Positions 36,356 through 44,276 of a stretch of DNA of 49,545 nucleotides are shown one piece after another (position 1 is the stretch's first letter; each line of letters starts with the position of its first letter). A model generated the notes under the pieces. That model ran no database searches. It was given only the letters and a program-made list of their open reading frames with translations, and was not told the origin of the DNA. Source of the stretch: Planctomycetota bacterium. GTDB lineage: Bacteria; Planctomycetota; Planctomycetia; Pirellulales; Pirellulaceae. Both the position numbers and the translations under genes were made by a program. The stretch covers positions 1 through 49,545 of the forward strand of contig JAJDEH010000474.1 in assembly GCA_029259935.1 (NCBI GenBank), in the 5' to 3' direction.

Positions 36356-37552
36356 ATGAGATATTTACTGGTCGCGAGTTTATTTTTGAGCGGCGTCGGC
36401 GTGTGTAGCGCCGTCGAGTTCGAAAAGCCCGTGCGGCTGAAAGCGGACGGCGCGGCGGTTCGCGTGGAGAGCCCCGGCTATGCGGCGCCTTGTTGGGCCG
36501 ATATCGACGGTGACGGGAAGAAAGACTTGCTGGTTGGCCAATTCAACGGCGGCAAGATTCGCGTGTTCAAGAACCTGGGCGACCGCAAGCTGGCTGCCGG
36601 CGAGTGGCTCAAAGCGGAAGGCAAGATCGCGCAAGTTCCGGGCGTGTGGTGATGCACCAGTTCCACTCCACAGTTTGTGGACCTTAACGGCGACGGCCAC
36701 CGCGACATTCTTTCCGGTTCCTATTCTCGCACGGGCAGCAAAGAAGGCATGGCGGGACTTTTTCAAGTTCTGTACGGCCAACAGGACGGCGGCTTCAAGC
36801 AGGCTACCGTTTTGAACGGCACCGACGACAAACCGCTGATTATTCCGGTCGAAGGCCGCAGCCAAATGACGCTGAACATTTGCACGCGTCCGACGGCGGT
36901 GGATTGGGATAGCGACGGTGATCTGGATTTGGTGGTGGGCAACTTTGCCGGCAGCTTCTATCGGTTTACCGGTGAAGGCAAAGGCAAATTCAATCCCGTG
37001 CCCACTCAGATCATGGCGGGCAAGGAACCGCTGAAGATCCAAGGCGTCCACAGCGATCCCTTCCTGGTCGACTGGGATAAGGATGGCGATATCGATTTGC
37101 TCAGCGGTTCGTCCAATGGTGGCGTGCAGTTTTCAGAGAACGTGGCGGGCAAAGGAAAGCCGCCCGAACTGAAAGCGTTCGTAACCTTGATCGATCCCGG
37201 CACACCCGTGGGATATGGAACGCCCGTCAGCGAAGAGGAACTGACCGGTCCTACTCAGGGAACTCGTATTTGGATCGAAGACGTGAACTCCGACAATAAG
37301 CTCGACTTGCTGATCGGTGACAACGTCACGCTGGTTACTCGCGCCGAGGGACTGAGCGAAGAAGAGTTCAAGGAGAAGCTCGCCGAGTGGCAAAAGAAGT
37401 TGGCGGAATTGGCAAACTCACTGCGCGACACGAAAGCCAGCCCTGACGAAAGACGAGTAGCTCGTCAGAAGTACAGCGAACTGTCCCGCAGCAAGTCCAA
37501 GTTCATGAAAGAAGAACGGACTGGCTTTGTCTGGCTGTTTGTGCAGAAGTAA
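36356..37552 (+). CDS. FG-GAP/VCBS repeat protein with in-frame TGA (candidate selenocysteine 99)
   Basis: 398 codons from the ATG at 36356 (GGAGG ten bases upstream), read through one TGA at 36650-36652. A signal peptide (1-19) is followed by five FG-GAP/VCBS units with calcium-type loops: DIDGDGKKD (49-57), DLNGDGHRD (109-117), DWDSDGDLD, DWDKDGDID and DVNSDNKLD. The end is a charged coiled coil (EEEFKEKLAEWQKKLAEL) and GFVWLFVQK. The TGA falls at residue 99, next to Cys100 (VPGVW-U-CTSSTPQFVD), and frame and repeat pattern continue without shift. A hairpin at 36667-36681 fits a bacterial SECIS. Blade 3 has a plain Cys in a similar setting (C176-TRPTAVD). Alternatives are a nonsense mutation or a base-call error. 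Extracytoplasmic; function unknown. Confidence 0.75.
36650..36688 (+). promoter_or_regulatory. Candidate bacterial SECIS element after in-frame TGA
   Basis: Counting the T of the TGA as 1, a perfect 6-bp stem (tccaca at 36667-36672, tgtgga at 36676-36681) closes a 3-base loop GTT at positions 24-26. A lower stem gtt/aac (36660-36662 with 36686-36688) encloses a 4x4 internal loop. Known bacterial SECIS rules ask for a loop 16-37 nt after UGA with G among its first two bases; E. coli fdhF has G23-U24. The fit is good, but short hairpins also arise by chance. Confidence 0.6.
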
Positions 37553-37583
37553 GCCGGCTGGCAACCTAACCCAAAGCGGAATT

Positions 37584-37627
37584 GCGTCAGCGAGCGAAAC
37601 GTGGTTTCCTCGCTGACGCTTTTTGTT
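37584..37627 (+). terminator. Rho-independent terminator
   Basis: Perfect 11-bp stem gcgtcagcgag (37584-37594) and ctcgctgacgc (37609-37619), continued inside by gaaac/gtttc around a GTG loop with one bulged base, then TTTTTGTT. It lies 31 bases after the stop of the FG-GAP gene, which indicates that the gene is transcribed to its full 3' end. Confidence 0.85.
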
Positions 37628-37675
37628 GCTATCTGGCGCGGCGTTTGCCGACGGGCAGCCCACGATCCGATGCGG

Positions 37676-40081
37676 TCAACGTCGTGCTTTTGCATCAGGG
37701 CGCGGGCGAGGATCCCCATCGCGCCTTGGTCGGCGGAAATATCCCGCTCGATGGCCGACGGGCAGCCCACGCAGTTCTTCAAACTTCTTTCTCTGCGTGA
37801 GGCTCAATGTCTTGTAGACATCGCCCCAGAACTCCTTGTACGACTGCTGGCCATTCGCTCCGGCGCGTACGCGGCCCGTATGTTCGGCCAGCTTGCCCCG
37901 CATGGCGGTGACTTGGTCGGTCGTGATTTTGAGTTCGGGCGCCAGTTCGGGGTAGAAGAAGACGGCGTGCCGATGGCGCTGAAGCTCGATCTGCTTCATT
38001 CGCTTGCGTTGTTTTTCGGTCAGTGCAAGCTCAACGACTTTGCGAGTTCCGTTCCACATCGAGACTCTCTTGTCATGCAGCTCTTTTGCCTTGGCTTTTC
38101 GCTCTTCCGGCGTTAAGCCGGCGATCAATTTCCGCAGACTGACGTTCAATTCTTCCTGCAATCGCGTCAATGTTTCTTGTTGCATGTCGGAGGCACCCAG
38201 GTCCGCCATCACCGACGGATGACAGGCTAGGCGAACATAGTTTTGATAGTCACGTCCAACTTGGGGATAACCAAACTCGGGAAACGGAGCGGGAAGAAAC
38301 CAGTCGGCGGGCGCGGCATCGGCTTCCATCGGACCGGCCTTACGTTTCTCGCCCAGGACACCGAACGTGAACTTCAACACGCCCATTTCTTTCGCCGCGT
38401 CCATTAGGGCGATCACTCCCCCCTGCTTGGCCTCGCGATCGACTCGCAAGACCAATGTCGCCTTCGCCAACTCGTCCTTTGTCAGCTTCTTTGCGAGGTA
38501 CTCTTTGACTTCTTGGTCCGACTTGAACTTTTGTTTATCGATGACAACTGTTCCGTCCGCGGCCAACTCCAAGGTGACGGTCTTGGCGCCAGGTTCGCCG
38601 CCGCCTTTTAAAATGGCGGGTACGCGTTGCATTCGCTGAACACCGGTGCATACCTTGTCCTGGAACATCACAATGACACATTCTCCCCGGGGCGAATGCA
38701 GCACATAAGTTAAATCCGTTGAGTCATCATTGACGTGCATCTGGATTGAACGTTTGGTGACGATCTTTTGAAACTCGTCATGCGTCATCTTCAAATCCAA
38801 GTCATGAAACTCCGGCACGTCTTGCAGGAATTTTAGTTTTGCTTTCTTCTCCTGCTCCTTGGCCGGCGCTGCCTCCGCGGCCATGGGCCTTTCGTCGCGG
38901 GGTGCCGCTTCCGTTGGCGGTTGCCCTGCGTCGGCTTCCGTCGCGGCCGGGCCGGGTTCGGCCAACGTCGGCAACGAGAAGCAGGTCAACAACAACAGCG
39001 CGATCGCGCCGCAGGTTGCCAGCGTGAGAAAACTCGGCAGCCCGAGATGAACGTTCGGCGCGATCGGTTCCCCCAAAATGCGACAGATTCGATATCGCAG
39101 TCGCGAAGGCTGATGGCCGTCCGCAGCCAGGGTGGCAAGCTGGTCGAGGCGGCCGTGTCCCATGAGCCGCAATTCGGCAACACGCAACAAGGATTCGATG
39201 TAGCACGTCCGCTGTCCCGCCGCCACGACCAAGTCGTCGCAACAATTTTCGCGTTCCAAGTGAATGCGGCGGCTCAAATACCAAACGGCGGGGTGAAAAA
39301 ACAATAAGGTTTCGGCCGTCCGCTGTACCACGATCATCCAATGGTCCCAGCGACGAATGTGTGCCAGCTCGTGCATCAATACTGCTTGCAGTTGATCTCG
39401 CGACAGCCCCGTGGCGATGGACCCGGGCAGTAAGATCATGGGCTTCAGCACGCCAACCACGACCGGACAAAGCACCCGCTCGCAATATCCAACCGAGGGC
39501 AAGATGCGGATGCCAAGTTCCCGCGCCTGTCGGCGGACCGCATCCAGCAGCCTGGGGTCGGAAACGGGAGTGCTGGAGTGCTTGATTCGTTGACAGCCAA
39601 CCATCGCCATCACCAGACGGCCTAGCATGGTCAACACGCCAAGAGAATAGACCGACGCAATGATCAGGATCGCATACCGGCCAGATTGGCTTTCAAGAAA
39701 GCTCGTTGAGTCAATCCGCAATGCATGATGTTCCGCAAAGTGATCACCGCCCGCCGCCGCCGTTTCGTTGGTGTCAGGTAGATCCGCGGGGAAGACGGTA
39801 TTGTCCATCGGCACTGCCGACGCTGCGCCTAGCCATCGACCGTCGATCTCCTTTTCCATCGCTGTCAAGACAACGGCAAAGCAAGCCGGCGCGGATATCA
39901 GAAACGCGATCAGGCAGGCCATGTTCCATCGGTAACGAACCGCCGCGCTGCTTCGCTTCGCCAGCCAGTTTCCCACCGCGGCCGCCATGCCAATCAACAG
40001 GCCAACCCATAACAGATGGAACAAAGTCATCACGACGCTGAATGAAAGTGACGAATTCGCGATTTGGTGGAGGACGTTCAT
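37676..40081 (-). CDS. M56 (BlaR1-like) membrane metallopeptidase with ExbD-like segment and long C-terminal region
   Basis: An 801-residue sensor-type peptidase. Membrane helices lie at about 17-38, 52-74, 136-160 and 350-372. The zinc site is H237-E-L-A-H241 with a downstream Glu in ERENCCDD (276-283). Beyond the last helix come an Ala/Pro/Glu linker, then a segment (about 501-574; TVTLELAADGTVVID, TLVLRVDREAKQGGVIALMD, MGVLKFTF) that matches the periplasmic fold of ExbD/TolR, and a helical end with two LTxxQRKR/LTQRKK motifs. BlaR1-type proteins cleave their partner repressor upon a signal. The BlaI-type gene lies just upstream on the same strand. AGGAG precedes the ATG by eight bases. Confidence 0.88.
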   Translation of the reverse strand: MNVLHQIANSSLSFSVVMTLFHLLWVGLLIGMAAAVGNWLAKRSSAAVRYRWNMACLIAFLISAPACFAVVLTAMEKEIDGRWLGAASAVPMDNTVFPADLPDTNETAAAGGDHFAEHHALRIDSTSFLESQSGRYAILIIASVYSLGVLTMLGRLVMAMVGCQRIKHSSTPVSDPRLLDAVRRQARELGIRILPSVGYCERVLCPVVVGVLKPMILLPGSIATGLSRDQLQAVLMHELAHIRRWDHWMIVVQRTAETLLFFHPAVWYLSRRIHLERENCCDDLVVAAGQRTCYIESLLRVAELRLMGHGRLDQLATLAADGHQPSRLRYRICRILGEPIAPNVHLGLPSFLTLATCGAIALLLLTCFSLPTLAEPGPAATEADAGQPPTEAAPRDERPMAAEAAPAKEQEKKAKLKFLQDVPEFHDLDLKMTHDEFQKIVTKRSIQMHVNDDSTDLTYVLHSPRGECVIVMFQDKVCTGVQRMQRVPAILKGGGEPGAKTVTLELAADGTVVIDKQKFKSDQEVKEYLAKKLTKDELAKATLVLRVDREAKQGGVIALMDAAKEMGVLKFTFGVLGEKRKAGPMEADAAPADWFLPAPFPEFGYPQVGRDYQNYVRLACHPSVMADLGASDMQQETLTRLQEELNVSLRKLIAGLTPEERKAKAKELHDKRVSMWNGTRKVVELALTEKQRKRMKQIELQRHRHAVFFYPELAPELKITTDQVTAMRGKLAEHTGRVRAGANGQQSYKEFWGDVYKTLSLTQRKKFEELRGLPVGHRAGYFRRPRRDGDPRPRPDAKARR

Positions 40082-40107
40082 CTTTAAACTCCTGGTGGAA
40101 TTTTAAG

Positions 40108-40244
40108 CCTAGTGCTTTGTCACAGCTAAGAATTAGGGTTAGTTGAGTTCGCCAGGAGTGCCACTGGCGTCTCGCCAGTGGACGCTACGAGCACGGGCAA
40201 GATGCCCGAGGCACCCTAACATTAAGCCGTGACAAAGCACTAGG
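40108..40244. mobile_element. MITE-like inverted-repeat element between blaI-type and M56 genes
   Basis: 137 bp with imperfect 32-bp terminal inverted repeats: cctagtgctttgtcac at the left end pairs with gtgacaaagcactagg at the right end, and the match continues inward (agggt/accct). Inside are hairpins ccactggcg-tct-cgccagtgg (40161-40181) and cgggc-aagat-gcccg (40194-40208). It has no coding capacity and fills nearly the whole 158-bp gap. The right end supplies the TAG stop of the BlaI-type gene. No target-site duplication is clear. Confidence 0.75.
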
Positions 40245-40638
40245 ATTGCTCTTTCGTTTTGCGATTGATGATCCGACGAATCTCTTTCAGTTCGTCGAGA
40301 TCGACGTCCGAAGTCTCCAGCAGTTCCAGCATGACGGCGGTTGCCGAACCGTCGAACACGCGATCGATCAGGTCGCCCAGCATGCCTCGATTCACGACCT
40401 GTTCGTCGACGATCGGCTCGAACTCAAAAGCCCGGCCGCATTTTTTCCGCTGGAGGTATCCCTTGCGGAGCATGATGTTCATGACCGTGATCACCGAACT
40501 ATGCGCCAACTCGCGCGGTTCCGGACCTTTGGCAAGAGCCTCACGAACCTGTTCCACCGTTTGCGGGGCATCGCGCCACAACGCTTTGAGGATCGCGAGT
40601 TCCAATTCCGTGGGGTAATCCGATACTGGGCGGGCCAT
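40240..40638 (-). CDS. BlaI/MecI/CopY-family transcriptional repressor
   Basis: A 132-residue winged-helix repressor: the opening YPTELELAILKALWRDAPQTVEQVREAL and the recognition region HSSVITVMNIMLRKGYLQRKK are the family's DNA-binding half, then FEPIVDEQVVNRGMLGDLIDRVFDGS forms the dimerisation half. Such repressors are inactivated by cleavage by a BlaR1/M56 peptidase; one is encoded directly downstream. I found no TACA-N-TGTA-type operator before the gene, so its target is open. The stop codon is contributed by the MITE-like element, so the original C-terminus may have differed. Confidence 0.93.
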   Translation of the reverse strand: MARPVSDYPTELELAILKALWRDAPQTVEQVREALAKGPEPRELAHSSVITVMNIMLRKGYLQRKKCGRAFEFEPIVDEQVVNRGMLGDLIDRVFDGSATAVMLELLETSDVDLDELKEIRRIINRKTKEQS

Positions 40639-40752
40639 GAGCGACTCGGTCGGCTTGAACTTTTAATTTATTAGATGATAGGAATCGGCTGCGGTTCCGT
40701 CAATACTGAAAATTTAAAGAATTAAAAGAAAGCTGCCGGCGTGGCGTGAAGG

Positions 40753-40841
40753 TTGTGGTGCGGGCGTCCCGCCTGCCGAGTTGGCGGAGTTTGCCAACCG
40801 GCTGAAGTTTGCCCAGGGCAGCCGAGACGGCCGCACCACAA
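40753..40841. repeat. Double-hairpin intergenic repeat, copy 2 (inverted, with extra middle)
   Basis: Ends ttgtggtgc (40753) and gcaccacaa (40833) as in copy 1. The module order is reversed: gcgggcg-tcc-cgcctgc first, then gcagccg-aga-cggccgc. A 40-base middle absent from copy 1 adds a third stem, gttggc/gccaac. Lies between the BlaI-type gene and the DUF1501 gene that ends at 40886. Confidence 0.75.
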
Positions 40842-40885
40842 TTAAGAATCAAATAGCAAAGCTGCCCACAAGCACCATGTCTCGT

Positions 40886-42391
40886 CTACGCCAACATCTC
40901 GTCCACGATTTCTCCGCTGACCAGCGGCAGCGGACGATCTTGCGCGTCGGGAATCGTCGTGTGATGGTCGATGCCCAGCAAGTGGTACATGGTCGCCATC
41001 AGATCCTTGGGACTCACCGGACGATCGGCAACGTCCGCGCCGTGTTTGTCGGACGCCCCAACAATATTCCCGCGCCGCACTCCGGCACCCGCGGCAAAAG
41101 TTGTGTAGACGCGTGACCAATGATCGCGGCCGCCTCCTTCGCGGCTGTTGATCTTCGGAGTGCGGCCATGCTCGCTGCCGCAAACCACCAACACATCATC
41201 CAGCAGTCCCCGCTGGTCGAGGTCCGAAATCAAACCATACCAGCCCTTGTCAAAGCCGGGGCACAATTCGTTTTTCAATGTGGGAAAATGATCCCAGTGC
41301 GTATCCCACCCCGATCCCGCCAAACCGAATTCATCCCAGAAGACCGACACCACGCGTGTGCCCGCTTCGACCAACCGGCGAGCGGCCAGACAGGATTGGC
41401 CGAACAACGTATGGCCATAAGACTCGCGCACCGCGGCGGGTTCGGCGCGCACGTCCAAAGCCGACCGCAGTTTTCCCGAAGAGAGCATCGAGAGCGCTTG
41501 GCGGCGATAGTGATCGAGTTCATCCGAACTGTCGTGGCGATCCAGGTCCGCGCGGCGGGCGTCGAATTGCTGTAATAACGAGCGGCGGCGGTTCAGCCGA
41601 TCGAGCGTCAAACCGGGCAGCAAGCTCGTGGCCGACGGCACGACGAAATGGCTATCGGCCGAGCAACCGATGTACGGATCGTTGTCGTCGTACACCATGT
41701 CGCGCAATGTTTTCTTGTGTCCCTTCGTCGCGGTGCCGGCAAAGTCGGTCCACAGCGGATTGTACTTGCCACCCAAAAACGAAGAGTAAGGCCCGGCTCG
41801 CGGCACTTCGCCCACGCGCTGGCTGCTGAACTTGAACGGCAAGGCAATATTCGAAGGCACGGGCGCGGCCGCGTTGGGCGTCGAGGCTCGCCGCTCGTCA
41901 ACATATTGAACGGCGGAACCAAAGTAGGGCCAGTGGCGGCTATCGTAGGGACTCAGTTCCATCGCCACGTCGATTTCGGGAATTCCCGTCCAGGCGAAAG
42001 CGACGCCGTGGATCGGATACTTATGCGTCATCGACCGAATGACCGTCGTGCGATCCATCACCTTGGCCATATTGGGCAACAGTTCGCAAACATGCAGCCC
42101 AGGAACGCTGGAAGGAATCCCTCCATACTGGCCCCGAATCTCGACCGGCGCTTCCGGCTTCATATCGGCCCACTCCAACTGGCTGGGTGAACCGTACAGG
42201 TGAATGAGGATGACGGATTTGGCTTTGCCGAACGAAGTTTCTCGCGGCCTATTGTCCGCGGCCGCCACGTCGCGCAGGCGGAGCAAATCGCTCAGGGTGA
42301 GTCCGGCCAACCCCAGTCCACCGACGCGCAACATCTCGCGGCGAGTGACGCCGTCACACAGGCGTTTCCGGGATCCTAAAATTCGCAACAT
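40886..42391 (-). CDS. DUF1501 family twin-arginine secreted protein (1)
   Basis: 501 residues with a twin-arginine signal (TRREMLRVGGLGLAGLTL, about 16-33). The DUF1501 sulfatase-like pattern follows: KSVILIHLYGSPSQLEWADMKP, GLHVCELLPNMAKVMDR, MTHKYPIHGVAFAW, TRVVSVFWDEFGLAGSGWDTH, VVCGSEHGRTPKIN and GRDHWSR. The Asp/His set resembles the metal site of the alkaline phosphatase superfamily, but no activity is established for this family. A second DUF1501 gene lies upstream on the same strand (138 bases). The DUF1549/DUF1553 cytochrome gene that normally accompanies DUF1501 is missing from the window. Confidence 0.92.
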   Translation of the reverse strand: MLRILGSRKRLCDGVTRREMLRVGGLGLAGLTLSDLLRLRDVAAADNRPRETSFGKAKSVILIHLYGSPSQLEWADMKPEAPVEIRGQYGGIPSSVPGLHVCELLPNMAKVMDRTTVIRSMTHKYPIHGVAFAWTGIPEIDVAMELSPYDSRHWPYFGSAVQYVDERRASTPNAAAPVPSNIALPFKFSSQRVGEVPRAGPYSSFLGGKYNPLWTDFAGTATKGHKKTLRDMVYDDNDPYIGCSADSHFVVPSATSLLPGLTLDRLNRRRSLLQQFDARRADLDRHDSSDELDHYRRQALSMLSSGKLRSALDVRAEPAAVRESYGHTLFGQSCLAARRLVEAGTRVVSVFWDEFGLAGSGWDTHWDHFPTLKNELCPGFDKGWYGLISDLDQRGLLDDVLVVCGSEHGRTPKINSREGGGRDHWSRVYTTFAAGAGVRRGNIVGASDKHGADVADRPVSPKDLMATMYHLLGIDHHTTIPDAQDRPLPLVSGEIVDEMLA

Positions 42392-42529
42392 GGCCAGTTT
42401 CGTCTAAAGGTGGGATGTTTTAGCAGGCTTTCATTCTAGCGTTCTTTATTGCCAACGGCTAGTTTTCGCTCTTTCTAATGGATGGAACTTCCATCCCCAT
42501 TCTTCATTCGACCCGAGATTTGTAGCCCG

Positions 42530-43870
42530 TCATAGAAGTTCGCGAATCGGTTCGCGATCCTCGAGGAGATACTGAGGCCGGCCGGAATGATCAGGGAGCG
42601 TTTGCGAAAGATTGATTCCCAGGACTTCATAAAGAGTCGCCAGGACATTCGAGGGGGACAAGGGGCGGCCCGTCGACCGCTCGCCGCGGGGGTCGGTCTC
42701 TCCGACGATCTGCCCGGTTTTCATGCCGCCGCCAGCCAACAGCGCAAAGCCCGCGGCGGGCCAATGTCCGCGGCCGTCGGGAGTCACATTGCCGACTTTC
42801 GGCTGGCGGCCGAATTCGCCCCAGATCACAATCGCCGTGTCGTCCAGCCGACCACGGTCGCTAAGGTCGTTGATCAGCGCGGCGACCGCGTGGTCGTAGC
42901 GTGGCAACTTTTCGCGTAACAGTTTGAAATTGTAAGCGTGTGTGTCCCAGCCGCCCGGATCAGGCGCGCCCGTAACACGGACAGGAAAACGGGCCGGAAG
43001 CGTTACCACCGGCACCCCGGCTTCGACAAGCCGCCGAGCAAGCAGGAAGTCATCGTATCCGCCATAGGACTCGCGAACGCTCTTGGGTTCCTGGCTGATG
43101 TCAAACGCGTCGCGGGTTCGTGTCGATGTGAGGATCTCCAACGCCTGGCTGGTGAACTGATCGGCCGCCGACACGGACTCATAGGCCGCGTCGACTTGAC
43201 GACGAGCGCGGTCCAAGTTTCGCAAGATCGATTTACGGTCTTGCAGCCGTTCTGGCGTGATCCCGTTTAACGTCAGATTCTTCTGGCCGGGGCCGTCGAC
43301 CCGAAACGGTCCGTAGGCGGGTCCCAAATACGCGGGCGTTTCCACATCGTCGTAACCTGAAAGCAATCGCAAATCGCCCAAACTCGCATAGGGTGGAATT
43401 GAACGAACCTGCTCGCCTAGCAGCTTGCTGACAACCGCGCCGAACGCCGGTCGAGGCGTTGCACCGACCTTGCCCGTCGTCACGGGCCGCTCGCGGTATC
43501 CCGACAGCAGTTGGTAAACATCGTGAGCACCGCAGAATCGAATGCCGCGTACGATGGCCAGCTTGTCGGCAATCCGCGCCTGTCGCGGCATCAACTCGCA
43601 CATATCGATGCCAGAGACATTGGATGGCGTTGGAAGAAACTCGCCCCGATACTCGGCCGGCGCATTCGGCTTCATATCGTACATGTCCATGTGGCTGGGA
43701 CCGCCGAGCAAGTGGATCATGATCACCGACTTCTGCCGTCGGCGCGGCTGCGCCGGTTTCGCTTCCGCTCGCAACTGAAGAAGGTTGGCCAGGCCAAGGC
43801 TGCTCATTGCCAGAGAGCCGGCTTGCAACAAATCTCGTCGCGAAATGGGACAAGAAGGATCCAATGTCAT
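42530..43870 (-). CDS. DUF1501 family twin-arginine secreted protein (2)
   Basis: 446 residues from the ATG at 43870 (GGAA upstream); ATGs at 43885 and 43939 are possible but lengthen the cytoplasmic side only. Twin-arginine signal ISRRDLLQAGSLAMSSLG (about 9-26). Family motifs: KSVIMIHLLGGPSHMDMYDMKP, GIDMCELMPRQARIADK, GAHDVYQLLSGY, PGGWDTHAYNFKLL, AIVIWGEFGRQPKVG and GRGHWPAAGFALLAGGG. It is clearly homologous to the neighbouring DUF1501 protein but distant, so not a recent duplication. Probable first gene of the pair's transcript. Confidence 0.92.
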   Translation of the reverse strand: MTLDPSCPISRRDLLQAGSLAMSSLGLANLLQLRAEAKPAQPRRRQKSVIMIHLLGGPSHMDMYDMKPNAPAEYRGEFLPTPSNVSGIDMCELMPRQARIADKLAIVRGIRFCGAHDVYQLLSGYRERPVTTGKVGATPRPAFGAVVSKLLGEQVRSIPPYASLGDLRLLSGYDDVETPAYLGPAYGPFRVDGPGQKNLTLNGITPERLQDRKSILRNLDRARRQVDAAYESVSAADQFTSQALEILTSTRTRDAFDISQEPKSVRESYGGYDDFLLARRLVEAGVPVVTLPARFPVRVTGAPDPGGWDTHAYNFKLLREKLPRYDHAVAALINDLSDRGRLDDTAIVIWGEFGRQPKVGNVTPDGRGHWPAAGFALLAGGGMKTGQIVGETDPRGERSTGRPLSPSNVLATLYEVLGINLSQTLPDHSGRPQYLLEDREPIRELL

Positions 43871-43979
43871 GCTGCTGGATTCCATTTTTTGGATGTCTAG
43901 ACGTAGTAATTCGGTTTGACATTCTACCAACTGGGACACTGTAATGTGAGTGGAATACTGCAGTGTGTGGGGCCAGAAT

Positions 43980-44006
43980 TCATGGCGAGCTTAACAATCG
44001 CCATGA
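43980..44006. repeat. Perfect 9-bp inverted repeat upstream of DUF1501 gene 2
   Basis: tcatggcga (43980-43988) pairs with tcgccatga (43998-44006) around a 9-base AT-rich centre. It lies 110-136 bases upstream of the gene start at 43870. Symmetry and position would suit an operator, but no regulator family can be named. Confidence 0.45.
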
Positions 44007-44053
44007 TGAAGACTTAGGTCGCGACTTAACCGCAATCATCGGTCCGCCGATTT

Positions 44054-44276
44054 GAAAGCCGTGAAAAAGCCGGCAGCATGTAGCCATGGGCGTCAGCGCG
44101 TCAGCCCATGGATCAAGGAAAGCCCCACACCTAGGGGCGAAAGCGGCGACAGCAGTTCCGGACTTGTTGCACCGTTCTTTGTGCTGTCGCCGCTTTCGCG
44201 GCTCGGTTCGTCACGACGGGCTATCCGCCGGCTCACACCGGCGGCTACACGCTTTCGCCGTTTCACGGCTGCTTTC
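44054..44276. mobile_element. Compound inverted-repeat element (MITE-like)
   Basis: A 223-bp non-coding unit with imperfect terminal inverted repeats: left gaaagccgtgaaa...tgtagcc (44054-44084), right ggctaca...tttcacggctgctttc (44243-44276). Nested inside are three hairpins: ccatgggc/gcccatgg (44084-44111), a perfect 18-bp stem gcgaaagcggcgacagca (44137-44154) with its complement at 44182-44199, and ccgccgg/ccggcgg (44225-44244). No open frame. Related hairpins are frequent between planctomycete genes. Confidence 0.65.

Noticed and set aside
36224..36652. Reading the FG-GAP locus as two separate genes split at 36652
   Set aside because: Both halves are in the same frame, the second half has no ribosome-binding site and starts in the middle of an FG-GAP repeat, and the signal peptide is only on the first half. 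Read-through (Sec) or a nonsense mutation explains it better.
40639..40752. BlaI-type operator upstream of the repressor gene
   Set aside because: No TACA-N-TGTA-like dyad or other convincing palindrome was found in this AT-rich stretch.
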